64,000 bases of DNA, from contig CAAGAM010000150.1 of the NCBI GenBank assembly GCA_900767815.1, positions 9,788 to 73,787 on the forward strand. The letters run 5' to 3'. The position numbers and the translations under genes are program-made. Origin of the DNA: Clostridia bacterium (GTDB lineage Bacteria > Bacillota > Clostridia > Christensenellales > Borkfalkiaceae). Below are positions 26,143 through 34,710 of this stretch, in pieces. The notes under the pieces were generated by a model. It saw only the letters and a program-made list of their open reading frames with translations, did not search any database and was not told the DNA's origin. How positions within the stretch are numbered: position 1 is the stretch's first letter; each line of letters starts with the position of its first letter.

Positions 26143-27519
26143 ATGAAGAAAAATTTCGAAATGAATATGAGCGAGGGTAAAATACTCGGTAAACTCATAA
26201 TTTATTCCATTCCGCTGATCTGTACGAACGTGTTGCAGCTTTTGTTCAACGCGGCGGACGTTGCCGTTCTCGGAATGTTCGTAAGCGACGACGCGGTTGC
26301 GGCGGTCGGGGCGACCGGCGCGCTTATTAATTTAATAATAGGGTTGTTTGTCGGGCTTTCGGTCGGGGCAAACGTACTCGTGGCGAGATTTGCGGGCGAG
26401 CAGAATATGGATTCTTCGCATAAAACCGTAAGCACGTCGGTAATAGTAAGCCTCATTGCGGGGCTTTTCCTTGCTTTTATAGGATTTTTCTTTGCCGAAA
26501 CTTTCCTTGAGTGGACGAATTGCGACCCCGAAGTTATAGGTATGGCGACGAAGTATCTTAAAATCTATTTTATCGGCATGCCAATAATGCTGCTGTATAA
26601 CTTCTGCGCGTCGATTTTAAGAGCCGTCGGCGACACTTTGCGCCCGCTTATGTTCCTTGTGATAGGCGGTCTTGTCAACGTCGGGCTTAATATCTTTTTC
26701 GTCGCGGTGTTGAAAAAGGACGTCGAAGGCGTTGCGATAGCAACGGTCGCTTCTCAAGCGATTTCCGCAGTGCTTTCCATAATCGTGCTTTTAAAGGGCA
26801 ACGGCTATGCAAGGCTCGATATGAAAAAATTCAGAGTATACTTCCCCGAGCTTAAGGAGATGATGAAAATCGGATTTCCCGCGGGGCTTCAGGGGTGCGT
26901 ATTCTCGATATCCAACGTTCTCATTCAGGCAACGATAAACACGTTTTCGAAGAGTTACATGACGGCAAACACCGTCGCGAGTCAGTTTGACGGATTTATA
27001 TATAACGCGATGAACGCGGTATCTCTGGCAACTCTGGCGTTCGTAAGCCAGAATCTCGGCGCGAAGAAAATCGAAAGAATCCGCGTCGTCGTAAGAGAAT
27101 CGTGCGCGATAGTGTCCGTTTTAGGGCTTGTCTTAGGCGGGATAGTCATTCTCTTGTCGGAACCGCTTTGCAGAATCATGACGAAAGACGAGAGCATTAT
27201 AAAGATAGCGCAGCTAAGGCTGTATATTCTGGCTTCGACTTATTTCACCTGCGGCATAATGGACGTAATGAGTAACTGCATGCGAGGTTTGGGGAAGTCT
27301 ACCACGGCGATGATAGTCAGTCTGTCGGGAAGTTGTCTTTTCCGTATAGTGTGGCTTAACACTTTCTATCTTCTCAACCCGACGATAGAAATGGTTTATA
27401 TAGTGTACCCGATAAGCTGGGTACTTACCGTCGGCGTTTACTTGCTCATGTATTTCCCGACAATCAAAAAAGTAAAAAGAAATATCGAAGAAACAGCGAA
27501 AATCGAGGCAAACGGCTGA
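26143..27519 (+). CDS. MATE family multidrug/sodium antiporter
   Basis: 458 aa with about 12 hydrophobic segments in two similar halves. The N-terminal pattern LFNAADVAVLGMFVSDDAVAAVG and the second-half equivalents (NTVASQFDGFIYNAMNAVS, CMRGLGKSTTAMIVSLSG) are those of MATE exporters (NorM/DinF-type). Substrate is unknown. It lies 25 bp after pdxK on the same strand, perhaps in one transcript. Two short direct repeats follow the gene. Confidence 0.92.
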   Translation: MKKNFEMNMSEGKILGKLIIYSIPLICTNVLQLLFNAADVAVLGMFVSDDAVAAVGATGALINLIIGLFVGLSVGANVLVARFAGEQNMDSSHKTVSTSVIVSLIAGLFLAFIGFFFAETFLEWTNCDPEVIGMATKYLKIYFIGMPIMLLYNFCASILRAVGDTLRPLMFLVIGGLVNVGLNIFFVAVLKKDVEGVAIATVASQAISAVLSIIVLLKGNGYARLDMKKFRVYFPELKEMMKIGFPAGLQGCVFSISNVLIQATINTFSKSYMTANTVASQFDGFIYNAMNAVSLATLAFVSQNLGAKKIERIRVVVRESCAIVSVLGLVLGGIVILLSEPLCRIMTKDESIIKIAQLRLYILASTYFTCGIMDVMSNCMRGLGKSTTAMIVSLSGSCLFRIVWLNTFYLLNPTIEMVYIVYPISWVLTVGVYLLMYFPTIKKVKRNIEETAKIEANG

Positions 27520-27536
27520 CTTTTTCGGCATGAATT

Positions 27537-27580
27537 TTGCGGAGCGATTATAAATAAATTTGCGGAGCGATTTTAAATAA
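27537..27580. repeat. Two-copy 22-bp direct repeat
   Basis: TTGCGGAGCGATT is repeated at 27537 and 27559, each followed by an A/T-rich TAAATAAA, just before the ribosome site of the lipid kinase gene. Meaning is unknown; it may be replication slippage. Confidence 0.6.
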
Positions 27581-27591
27581 AGAGGAGACTA

Positions 27592-28479
27592 ATGAAATAC
27601 CACGTTTTATATAACCCGAAAGCGGGAAACGGCACGGGTGAATCGGAGACAAAAAACATCGAAAAGTTTTTAAGCGGAGACGAAGTCGTATATTACGACC
27701 TTACGCAAAATAAAACCGTAGAGCTTATCGCTAAAATTCCCCGTTCGGAAAAAATAGTTATTTCGGGCGGTGACGGAACGCTCAATCGTTTTGTAAACGA
27801 TACGGCGAACATCGGCATTCGTCACGACGTATATTATTTCGCGACGGGCAGCGGAAACGATTTTATCCACGATCTCGGCGGAAACAAAGGCGATAAGCCC
27901 GTGCTTATCAACGATTATATCAAAGACCTTCCCGAAGTTACCGTAAACGGAAATACTTATAAATTTATAAACGGCGTCGGTTACGGTATAGACGGATATT
28001 GCTGCGAAATCGGCGATAAACTGCGCGAAAAATCCGATAAACCCGTTAATTATGCGGGTATCGCGATAAAAGGACTTTTGTTCCATTTCAAGCCGAGAAA
28101 CGCGGAAATCGAAGTCGACGGCAAGAAATATACCTTCAAAAAAGTATGGCTTGCGCCTACGATGCACGGAAGATATTACGGCGGCGGAATGGAAGTTACG
28201 CCGGGGCAGGACAGGCTTGAAAAGACAACCGAAACGTGCGGGGTTATGTACGGTTCCGGCAAGCTTAAAACCCTTATGGTTTTCCCGTCCATTTTCAAGG
28301 GCGAACACGTTAAGCATACCGAAATGTTTACGCAGCTCGAGGGCGACAGAATATCGGTTAAATTCGACGTGCCTACCGCCGTTCAGATAGACGGCGAAAC
28401 GATTCTCGGCGTAACCGAATACAGCGTCGAATCGAGAGCGGTTATCGCGGAAAGAGAAAACGCAGAGCAAGTCGGCTGA
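27592..28479 (+). CDS. Diacylglycerol/lipid kinase family protein (DAGK catalytic domain)
   Basis: 295 aa. The catalytic DAGK domain is clear: YNPKAGNGTGE near residue 7, the nucleotide-binding SGGDGTLNRFVND near 60, ATGSGNDF near 85, and the C-terminal beta-sandwich with VQIDGE. Relatives include YegS and DgkB, which phosphorylate diacylglycerol or related lipids; the true substrate is unknown. Strong ribosome site GAGGAGA before ATG 27592. Confidence 0.88.
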   Translation: MKYHVLYNPKAGNGTGESETKNIEKFLSGDEVVYYDLTQNKTVELIAKIPRSEKIVISGGDGTLNRFVNDTANIGIRHDVYYFATGSGNDFIHDLGGNKGDKPVLINDYIKDLPEVTVNGNTYKFINGVGYGIDGYCCEIGDKLREKSDKPVNYAGIAIKGLLFHFKPRNAEIEVDGKKYTFKKVWLAPTMHGRYYGGGMEVTPGQDRLEKTTETCGVMYGSGKLKTLMVFPSIFKGEHVKHTEMFTQLEGDRISVKFDVPTAVQIDGETILGVTEYSVESRAVIAERENAEQVG

Positions 28480-28568
28480 TTTCAGACTGTTTATTTTTAA
28501 AAAATCGGCATTGCATCGGGATAATTTGAGATTTTTGTTAAATTTTATTAAATATTTACCAAAACCCC

Positions 28569-28597
28569 TTGATAAATTTTCCGATATAGTATAAAAT
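28569..28597 (+). promoter_or_regulatory. Promoter of the small P-loop gene
   Basis: TTGATA (28569-28574), 17 bp and TAAAAT (28592-28597), followed 20 bp later by an AGGAGG-like ribosome site (CGGAGGA) before ATG 28627. Confidence 0.6.
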
Positions 28598-28626
28598 ATA
28601 GTAAAGAAAAACGGAGGAACGTTTTT

Positions 28627-29022
28627 ATGATTAAACTTATTTATGGACCTAAAGGTTTCGGCAAAACCAAAATCATCATGGACGACATTAACGACGCGGC
28701 AAAAAAAGCCAAGGGCAATGTTGTTTTTATAACCGATAAATCTATATGTTCGGTTTCTATCGATTTAAACGTAAGATGCGTTTATACCGAAGAGTACGGA
28801 ATCAAAAACGTCGACGAGCTTAAAGGCTTTATTATGGGTCTTGTTGCGGGCAACAGCGATATCGAGTACATCTTCATCGACGGAATTTTGAGAATCGCTA
28901 ATTGCAAGCTCGAAGAACTTGAAGATTTATTTGCGGCGATCAGAAAACTTGACGTTAAGCTCGAACTTACCGTAAGTGCGGAAAAGGCACAGCTTCCCAA
29001 GTTTATGCTCGAATACGTATAA
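28627..29022 (+). CDS. Small P-loop protein, function unknown
   Basis: 131 aa. A Walker A loop GPKGFGKTKI is at residues 6-15 and a Walker B-like strand YIFIDGIL near residue 80; the rest is a short alpha/beta fold without a further recognisable domain. From memory, small clostridial proteins of this design are often auto-labelled 'twitching motility PilT', but nothing here supports pili. It has its own promoter and terminator, so it appears to be a monocistronic gene. It is too short to be a complete AAA+ ATPase; a nucleotide switch or binding protein is conceivable. Confidence 0.75.
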   Translation: MIKLIYGPKGFGKTKIIMDDINDAAKKAKGNVVFITDKSICSVSIDLNVRCVYTEEYGIKNVDELKGFIMGLVAGNSDIEYIFIDGILRIANCKLEELEDLFAAIRKLDVKLELTVSAEKAQLPKFMLEYV

Positions 29023-29048
29023 AAAGCTTTTAAAATTTACAGAAAAAA

Positions 29049-29090
29049 GGGGCGGAATTTTCGCACGTAACGGAAATTCCGCCCCGTTTG
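29049..29090 (+). terminator. Terminator after the P-loop gene
   Basis: A perfect 12-bp stem, 29049-29060 with 29074-29085, has a 13-nt loop followed by a weak T-rich tract. Confidence 0.75.
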
Positions 29091-29162
29091 ATTGATTAAA
29101 AAACGGGAAAATTCGGTTTTTGCATAAATAGCCTGACTTAAGTTTCCCGAGTGAGGAATAAC

Positions 29163-29891
29163 ATGAAAAAAGAAAAAACAGCCGAAATTCCCGCAGTGAC
29201 GGAAGAGAATCAGCAGGAAGAGGCAAAAAGCGTAAAGATTTATGCGGATATAGGTTTCAATAAGCGCGAGCGCAGAAAATCGCTCGTGTACGGTTTGCTT
29301 CTTATCGTTCTGATGGGCGGAATGGGCGCAACGATTTTCATTCAGGGTTTAAGAAATCCCGAATCGGGAACGATGGGTTATCTCATGGGCGCGCTCATGC
29401 TCATCTTCGTTATTATATTTTTGTCGATGATTCCGTCGTCGTTCAAGCAGTATCCCGTAGACGGCAAGCCGATTATCGAAATTCTTCCCAAAGAAGTTAA
29501 AATAAACGGCGAAAGCAAAAAATATTCCGATATTTTAGAGGTTCGCCTCACGATAACGCTCGATTCGGTAGGGAACAAGCAGGAAAACGAAAAGTTTGTC
29601 GATTCGCTTTTAAACAAAGAACCCGAAAAGCACATGACGGGCAATCTCGATTTCGCGGTTAAAGCGATCGGCAAAAAAGGCGAAACGACGAAAACGCTGT
29701 TCACCACGGTTGCCGATTCTTACGAAGGTTTAGTCGCTCTTTACAGAGCGGGTATAAAGCATTATAGCATAGTGTATTCCCTGAAAAAGATTTCAAAGGT
29801 CGCAACCTACAATCTGGGCGAAACGGTTACGGAAGACGGCACAAAACTTTCCGAGCTTTCCAAAAAAGACAGAATGAAGCAGCTCTTCTAA
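29163..29891 (+). CDS. Two-TM membrane protein, unknown function
   Basis: 242 aa. Start ATG 29163 has GAGG six bases upstream; a GTG at 29151 is less likely. A charged N-terminus (about 40 aa) precedes two hydrophobic helices (residues about 45-66 and 76-96), and a soluble C-terminal domain of some 140 aa is probably cytoplasmic. I recognise no family. It lies between two terminators, so it is transcribed alone. Confidence 0.75.
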   Translation: MKKEKTAEIPAVTEENQQEEAKSVKIYADIGFNKRERRKSLVYGLLLIVLMGGMGATIFIQGLRNPESGTMGYLMGALMLIFVIIFLSMIPSSFKQYPVDGKPIIEILPKEVKINGESKKYSDILEVRLTITLDSVGNKQENEKFVDSLLNKEPEKHMTGNLDFAVKAIGKKGETTKTLFTTVADSYEGLVALYRAGIKHYSIVYSLKKISKVATYNLGETVTEDGTKLSELSKKDRMKQLF

Positions 29892-29903
29892 AAAATTTAC
29901 ATT

Positions 29904-29936
29904 AAAAATCCGATGTCTCGCGGCATCGGATTTTTT
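29904..29936. terminator. Bidirectional terminator
   Basis: A perfect 11-bp stem, 29905-29915 with 29924-29934, has a TCTCGCGG loop flanked by A-rich and T-rich tracts. It serves the membrane protein gene on the plus strand and spoVG on the minus strand. Confidence 0.85.
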
Positions 29937-29953
29937 AGCGTATCAAGGTCTTG

Positions 29954-30226
29954 TCAGTTTGATTTTTTTGCTTCTTCGAGTTTGTAAGCGTCTAAAATCG
30001 TGGTTACTATTTCGTTACGAGTTTCGGTGTTGATGGGGTGAGCAATGTCTTTATATTCGCCTCTGCCGTTCTTTTTAGAGGGCATCGCGACAAATATTCC
30101 TTCCGGACCGTCTATTATCTTGATGTCGTGAATAACGAAACAATCGTCGATAGTCATCGATGCAACCGCTCTTAATTTTCCGTCGCCATTTTCGACGAGC
30201 CTGATTCTTACGTCTGAGATTTTCAT
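29954..30226 (-). CDS. spoVG: SpoVG family regulator
   Basis: 90 aa when started at the ATG at 30226, which gives the family N-terminus MKISDVRIRLV and has AGGCGG upstream; earlier ATGs are not needed. The conserved DCFVIHDIKII and IFVAMPSKK-G-Y-DIAHPI segments are clear. SpoVG is a small nucleic-acid-binding regulator first found in sporulation and septation and also active in non-spore-formers, so it does not alone prove sporulation. It diverges from murC. Confidence 0.95.
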   Translation of the reverse strand: MKISDVRIRLVENGDGKLRAVASMTIDDCFVIHDIKIIDGPEGIFVAMPSKKNGRGEYKDIAHPINTETRNEIVTTILDAYKLEEAKKSN

Positions 30227-30300
30227 TTTTTTTACCGCCTGTATCATAATTTTATAGCCTTTCCGTGCGCGTATCGCGGCATGAAAGCACATATATAAAT

Positions 30301-30329
30301 ATAATACTATATTTCCGCGACAAATTCAA
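30301..30329 (-). promoter_or_regulatory. spoVG promoter
   Basis: Read on the minus strand: TTGAAT (30329-30324), 17 bp and TATTAT (30306-30301). This sigma-A-like promoter leaves a leader of about 70 nt. Confidence 0.7.
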
Positions 30330-30378
30330 CAAAAAAACAATAATTTTTAAATTTTTTCTTTAAAAAAGTCAAAAATCG

Positions 30379-30407
30379 TTAAATTTAGCGGATTATCGGC
30401 ATATATT
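30379..30407 (+). promoter_or_regulatory. murC promoter, possible leaderless transcript
   Basis: TATATT at 30402-30407 lies six bases before the murC ATG. A weak -35 (TTAAAT, 30379-30384) is 17 bp upstream. No Shine-Dalgarno precedes the ATG, so a leaderless start is plausible. Confidence 0.4.
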
Positions 30408-30413
30408 CTTATT

Positions 30414-31751
30414 ATGGATATACAAAACAAAACGTTGAACGTGCATTTTATAGGCGTAGGGGGCGTGAGCATGAGTTCGCTTGCCCGCTATCTTCACGGT
30501 ATAGGTTTTTGCGTAAGCGGCAGCGATATCGCGGAAAGCAAAAATCTCGATAAGCTCAGGGAAGAGGGGATAACGGTATATATCGGGCATAGCAGCGAGA
30601 ACGTTGCGGGTAAGGACGTCGTGATTTACAGCGACGCGATTTCCGAAACCAATCCCGAACTTACGCAAGCTAAGGCGAATAAGCTTTATATTCTCCGCCG
30701 GGGCGAACTTTTGAAAATCGTATCGGAGAATTTCAAAAAGAAAATAGGCGTCTGCGGCTGTCACGGAAAAACCACGGCGACGTGCATGCTTGCGCATGTG
30801 TTCGATGAGGCAAACGAACGTTTTACGGCGCATATAGGCGGATTTGATTTAAAATTCGGCAATTTTGTCTCTAAGGGAAATAAATATTTTATTAGCGAGG
30901 TGTGCGAGTATAAGAAAAATCTCGATAATTTCGACGCGGACTTTGCCGTTTGCCTCAACGCCGAAGCCGATCATCTCGACTGTTATAAAAACCGCGAGGA
31001 GCTTCGCGACACCTATTTCGGTTTTCTGAAACGGGCTTATAAGGCGATAATATGTCATGACGATAAAACGCTTTCGGGTTATAACGGCGACAACGTCGTA
31101 ACGTTCGGGTTAAATCCCGAATCGGATTTCCGTGCGGCGAACATAACCGAGAAAGAGGGGAGATATTCCTTCGATTTGTATGTTTTCGGGGTTAAAAGCG
31201 ATAGCGTTAAACTTAAAGTTTTCGGCGGACATAACGTACTTAATTCCTTAGCGGTTTTCGCCTGCGCGTACCTGTGCGGAATCGATTTGAAAACGATCAG
31301 GCGCGGGCTTGAAAATTTCAGAGGGGTAGAACGCAGGTTTGAAAACATCGGCAGCATAAACGGCGCGGAAGTCATCGCCGATTACGCTCATCATCCCACG
31401 GAAATTGCCGAGGCCGTTAAAACGATAAACGAAGCGAAAAGCGGCAGAGTGTTCGTCGTTTTTCAGCCGCACACTTTTTCCAGAACGATTTTTCTTAAAG
31501 AGCAATTCGTCAAAGTTCTTTCCGACGTGCAGAATCTTTCCGTTTACAAAACATATCCCGCAAGAGAAAAATATATCGAGGGCGGAAGCGCGGAAGAACT
31601 TGCAAAACTTCTGCCCTCCGCAACTTATTACGACAGAGCCGAACAGCTTCTCGCATATCTTTATTCGGTTGCGAAAAAAGGCGATACCGTGCTTGTTTTA
31701 GGCGCGGGAGATCTGGAAGAAATAATAAGAAAAAGCGTCGGAAAATGCTGA
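30414..31751 (+). CDS. murC: UDP-N-acetylmuramate--L-alanine ligase MurC
   Basis: 445 aa. N-terminal Rossmann motif FIGVGGVSMSSLARYL, ATP loop GCHGKTTATCML, NAEADHLDCY and the C-terminal ligase domain with DYAHHPTEI and FQPHTFSRT. It adds L-alanine to UDP-MurNAc in the cytoplasm as the first step of the peptidoglycan stem peptide. It stands alone, without the usual mur cluster, and is divergent from spoVG. Confidence 0.95.
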   Translation: MDIQNKTLNVHFIGVGGVSMSSLARYLHGIGFCVSGSDIAESKNLDKLREEGITVYIGHSSENVAGKDVVIYSDAISETNPELTQAKANKLYILRRGELLKIVSENFKKKIGVCGCHGKTTATCMLAHVFDEANERFTAHIGGFDLKFGNFVSKGNKYFISEVCEYKKNLDNFDADFAVCLNAEADHLDCYKNREELRDTYFGFLKRAYKAIICHDDKTLSGYNGDNVVTFGLNPESDFRAANITEKEGRYSFDLYVFGVKSDSVKLKVFGGHNVLNSLAVFACAYLCGIDLKTIRRGLENFRGVERRFENIGSINGAEVIADYAHHPTEIAEAVKTINEAKSGRVFVVFQPHTFSRTIFLKEQFVKVLSDVQNLSVYKTYPAREKYIEGGSAEELAKLLPSATYYDRAEQLLAYLYSVAKKGDTVLVLGAGDLEEIIRKSVGKC

Positions 31752-31851
31752 CGCTTTCGGATGAGACGGTTTTATATTTTTGAGTAATATAAAGCGAATG
31801 TAGGGCTATAAGTTGATTATTTGATGTTTTTACCTTTTAATGGCAAAAAAA

Positions 31852-32694
31852 TCATGTTATCGTTTTGCGATAAATACTCGGCGACGAACCTTTGATTTTT
31901 TTAAAAGTCTTGATAAAATAACTGAGGTCGTTAAACCCCGAACCGTATGCTATCTGCGTTATCGAAAGGTCGCTTCCGAGAAGTTTTCTGCAGGCGCGTT
32001 CAACCCTGTATGAATTGAGATATTCCACGGGCGTTTTGCCCGTAAGTTCCTTGAAAAACGAGCAGAAATATTTCGTTGAAAAGCCCGCGGCGAGCGCCAT
32101 ATCGTCGAGGGTTATTTCTTTGTCGAAATTTTCTCTTATGTACGTTAAAGTCTTTTTTAGTTTCAGAACTTTTTGTTCGTCTTTTTCGGTCAGACCTTTC
32201 GTTTCGTAAGAATATTGATCGGAACGCATAAATAAGCCTATAAGTCGATAAACAAGCCCTATCGCTATAAATTGAAACCCGTTTTCACGTTGTTTTATCG
32301 TTTCGAAAAGCATTTTCGTAACTTCTTTTATCTCGCCATACGACGGCAAATGCGCGAGTTTGCAGTTTTTCTCGATAAGATCGTCTAAAAATCTGTTGCA
32401 CGCTCTGTTGCCGTTTTTCAGAAAGGAAAGAGGAAAAACGAGGCATTCGTATTCGCATTCGTGAGGGGTTGCGCCGTGAACGATTTCGCTGTTCACGAAA
32501 ACGACGTCGCCGCGCTTTGCCGTGAAATTACAATTATCGAGAGTTATCGAAAGCGTACCCGATATAACGCGGATAATTTCCACGTTGGTGTGCCAGTGGA
32601 ACGCCATTTCGTATTTCGGGTGGTGTTTATCTATTATATAAATCCCGAACGGAAAATCCTCCGTTCCGTGTTGTTTAAGTTCGTTAAAGCTCAT
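31852..32694 (-). CDS. AraC-family transcription regulator (cupin + HTH)
   Basis: 280 aa from the ATG at 32694, which has AAGGAAGAG upstream. The N-terminal cupin-like sensor (FHWHTNVEIIRVISGTL, VNSEIVHGATP) probably binds a sugar. The C-terminal AraC domain has two helix-turn-helix motifs (ITLDDMALAAGFSTKYFCSFFKELTGKTP and ITQIAYGSGFNDLSYFI-type) ending near residue 275. It is divergent from fucI, 125 bp away, and is the obvious candidate regulator of that gene. Confidence 0.92.
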   Translation of the reverse strand: MSFNELKQHGTEDFPFGIYIIDKHHPKYEMAFHWHTNVEIIRVISGTLSITLDNCNFTAKRGDVVFVNSEIVHGATPHECEYECLVFPLSFLKNGNRACNRFLDDLIEKNCKLAHLPSYGEIKEVTKMLFETIKQRENGFQFIAIGLVYRLIGLFMRSDQYSYETKGLTEKDEQKVLKLKKTLTYIRENFDKEITLDDMALAAGFSTKYFCSFFKELTGKTPVEYLNSYRVERACRKLLGSDLSITQIAYGSGFNDLSYFIKTFKKIKGSSPSIYRKTIT

Positions 32695-32758
32695 AACGGC
32701 TCTTCCTTTTGTTAAAATCTGAAAATAATTATATTTTTTATTATTATAACACAAGTAA

Positions 32759-32787
32759 TTGATAATTTTCAAGTATATAATTATATT
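32759..32787 (+). promoter_or_regulatory. fucI promoter
   Basis: TTGATA (32759-32764), 17 bp and TATATT (32782-32787) in the divergent interval with the AraC gene. The -10/-35 region is A+T rich; no operator repeats are clear. Confidence 0.55.
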
Positions 32788-32818
32788 TGATAAAAAAATT
32801 CCCCGGAGGAAAAAGAGA

Positions 32819-34624
32819 ATGGCTAAATCGAGACTTATAGGCGATTATCCCGTTATAGGAATAAGACCTACCATAGACGGCAGACGCGGCAAAATCAAGG
32901 TTCGCGAAAGCTTAGAGGATCAGACGATGAACATGGCGAAGTCGGCGGCGAAACTCATCGAAGAAAATGTGTTTTACTCCAACGGCGAGCATGTTAAAGT
33001 TATAATCGCGGATACCACGATCGGCAGAGTTGCCGAAGCGGCGGCTTGCGCGGATAAATTCAAAAAAGCGGGCGTAGACGTTACGCTCACGGTTACCCCT
33101 TGCTGGTGTTACGGCGCGGAGACAATGGATATGGACCCGATGACGATAAAAGCAGTCTGGGGCTTCAACGGAACGGAAAGACCGGGCGCGGTTTATCTTG
33201 CGTCCGTTCTTGCAACGCATAACCAGAAGGGGCTTCCCGCATTCGGCATTTACGGTCACGAAGTTCAGGAGGCGGACGACACGTCTATTCCTTCCGACGT
33301 TCAGGAGAAAATTCTTCGTTTTGCAAGAGCGGCTGTTGCCGTTGCTACGATGAGAGGTAAATCTTATCTTCAGATCGGTTCCGTCACTATGGGTATCGGC
33401 GGATCTATCATCAGCCCCGAGTTTTTCGAGGAATATCTCGGCATGAGAGTAGAATCGGTTGACGAAGTCGAAATCATCAGAAGAATGACTCAGGGAATTT
33501 ACGACAGAGCGGAATATAAAAAGGCTCTTGCGTGGGTTAAAGAAAAATGCAGACCCGATTTCGATAAAAACCCGCCCGAAATGCAGAAGAGCGCGGCTCA
33601 GAAGGAAAAGGATTGGGAATTCACCGCAAAGATGGCTTGCATAATCAAGGATCTTTTCAACGGAAACAAACGCCTTCCGAAGGGCAGAGAAGAAGAGAGA
33701 GTCGGTCACAATGCGATCGTCGGAGGATTCCAGGGGCAGCGTCAGTGGACGGACTTCTATCCTAACTGCGATTTCCCCGAATCTATATTGAACTCTTCGT
33801 TCGATTGGAACGGAGCGAGAGAACCGTACATTTTAGGAACGGAAAACGACACTCTCAACGCTACGAGCATGTTGTTCATGAAGCTTTTAACGGGCAGAGC
33901 GCAGATGTTTGCGGACGTAAGAACTTATTGGTCGGGCGAATCGGTAAAGAGAGTTACGGGCTATAAGCTCGAAGGTCACGCTAAAGAGGCGGACGGCTTT
34001 ATTCACCTTATCAACTCCGGCGCGTGCTGCGTCGACGCTTGCGGCGAAGTCAAGGACGAAAAGGGCAATGCCGTTATGAAGAGATGGTGGGAAGTTACCG
34101 ATAAGGATATCGACACAATGATGGGCGCAACCACCTGGCCTTATGCAGACCTCGGATATTTCCGCGGCGGCGGTTATTCGTCGAGATTCGTTACCCGTGC
34201 GGAAATGCCCGCAACGATGATAAGGCTTAACCTTATCAAAGGTCTGGGACCTGTTCTTCAAATCGTTGAAGGCTGGACGGTTAAACTTCCCGACGAAGTT
34301 ACCGACAAGCTCTGGAAGAGAACGGATTACACCTGGCCCTGCACCTGGTTTGCGCCGAGAATTACCGGCAAAGGCGCGTTCACTTCCGCATACGACGTAA
34401 TGAACAACTGGGGTGCTAACCACGGCGCGATTTCTTACGGACATATCGGTGCGGATCTTATAACCATGTGTTCGATGCTTCGTATCCCCGTTTGCATGCA
34501 CAACGTAGACGAGAAAGATATTTATCGTCCGTCGGCATGGGCTGCGTTCGGAATGGATAAAGAAGGTCAGGACTACAGAGCTTGCGAAGCTTACGGACCT
34601 ATGTATAAAAATATCAGAAAGTAA
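32819..34624 (+). CDS. fucI: L-fucose isomerase
   Basis: 601 aa. Start ATG 32819 with GGAGGA at 32805; earlier in-frame codons overlap the promoter. FucI features are YPVIGIRPTIDGRRG, VTPCWCYGAETMDMDP, GIYGHEVQEADDT and MGATTWPYADLGYFRGGGYSS. It interconverts L-fucose and L-fuculose (and often D-arabinose/D-ribulose) with manganese. No kinase or aldolase of the pathway is nearby, so later steps must be encoded elsewhere or the isomerase serves another sugar. A strong terminator follows. Confidence 0.95.
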   Translation: MAKSRLIGDYPVIGIRPTIDGRRGKIKVRESLEDQTMNMAKSAAKLIEENVFYSNGEHVKVIIADTTIGRVAEAAACADKFKKAGVDVTLTVTPCWCYGAETMDMDPMTIKAVWGFNGTERPGAVYLASVLATHNQKGLPAFGIYGHEVQEADDTSIPSDVQEKILRFARAAVAVATMRGKSYLQIGSVTMGIGGSIISPEFFEEYLGMRVESVDEVEIIRRMTQGIYDRAEYKKALAWVKEKCRPDFDKNPPEMQKSAAQKEKDWEFTAKMACIIKDLFNGNKRLPKGREEERVGHNAIVGGFQGQRQWTDFYPNCDFPESILNSSFDWNGAREPYILGTENDTLNATSMLFMKLLTGRAQMFADVRTYWSGESVKRVTGYKLEGHAKEADGFIHLINSGACCVDACGEVKDEKGNAVMKRWWEVTDKDIDTMMGATTWPYADLGYFRGGGYSSRFVTRAEMPATMIRLNLIKGLGPVLQIVEGWTVKLPDEVTDKLWKRTDYTWPCTWFAPRITGKGAFTSAYDVMNNWGANHGAISYGHIGADLITMCSMLRIPVCMHNVDEKDIYRPSAWAAFGMDKEGQDYRACEAYGPMYKNIRK

Positions 34625-34657
34625 TTTCGTAAAATAACAAATTTACGCGATAAAGTT

Positions 34658-34695
34658 GCGCGCCCTCGGCAAAAAATGCCGAGGGCGCGCTTTTT
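34658..34695 (+). terminator. fucI terminator
   Basis: A perfect 13-bp G+C-rich stem, 34658-34670 with 34678-34690, has an AAAAAAT loop and TTTTTAATTT tail. It also sits at the 3' end of the convergent gene. Confidence 0.93.
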
Positions 34696-34710
34696 AATTT
34701 GTATGAGGTT

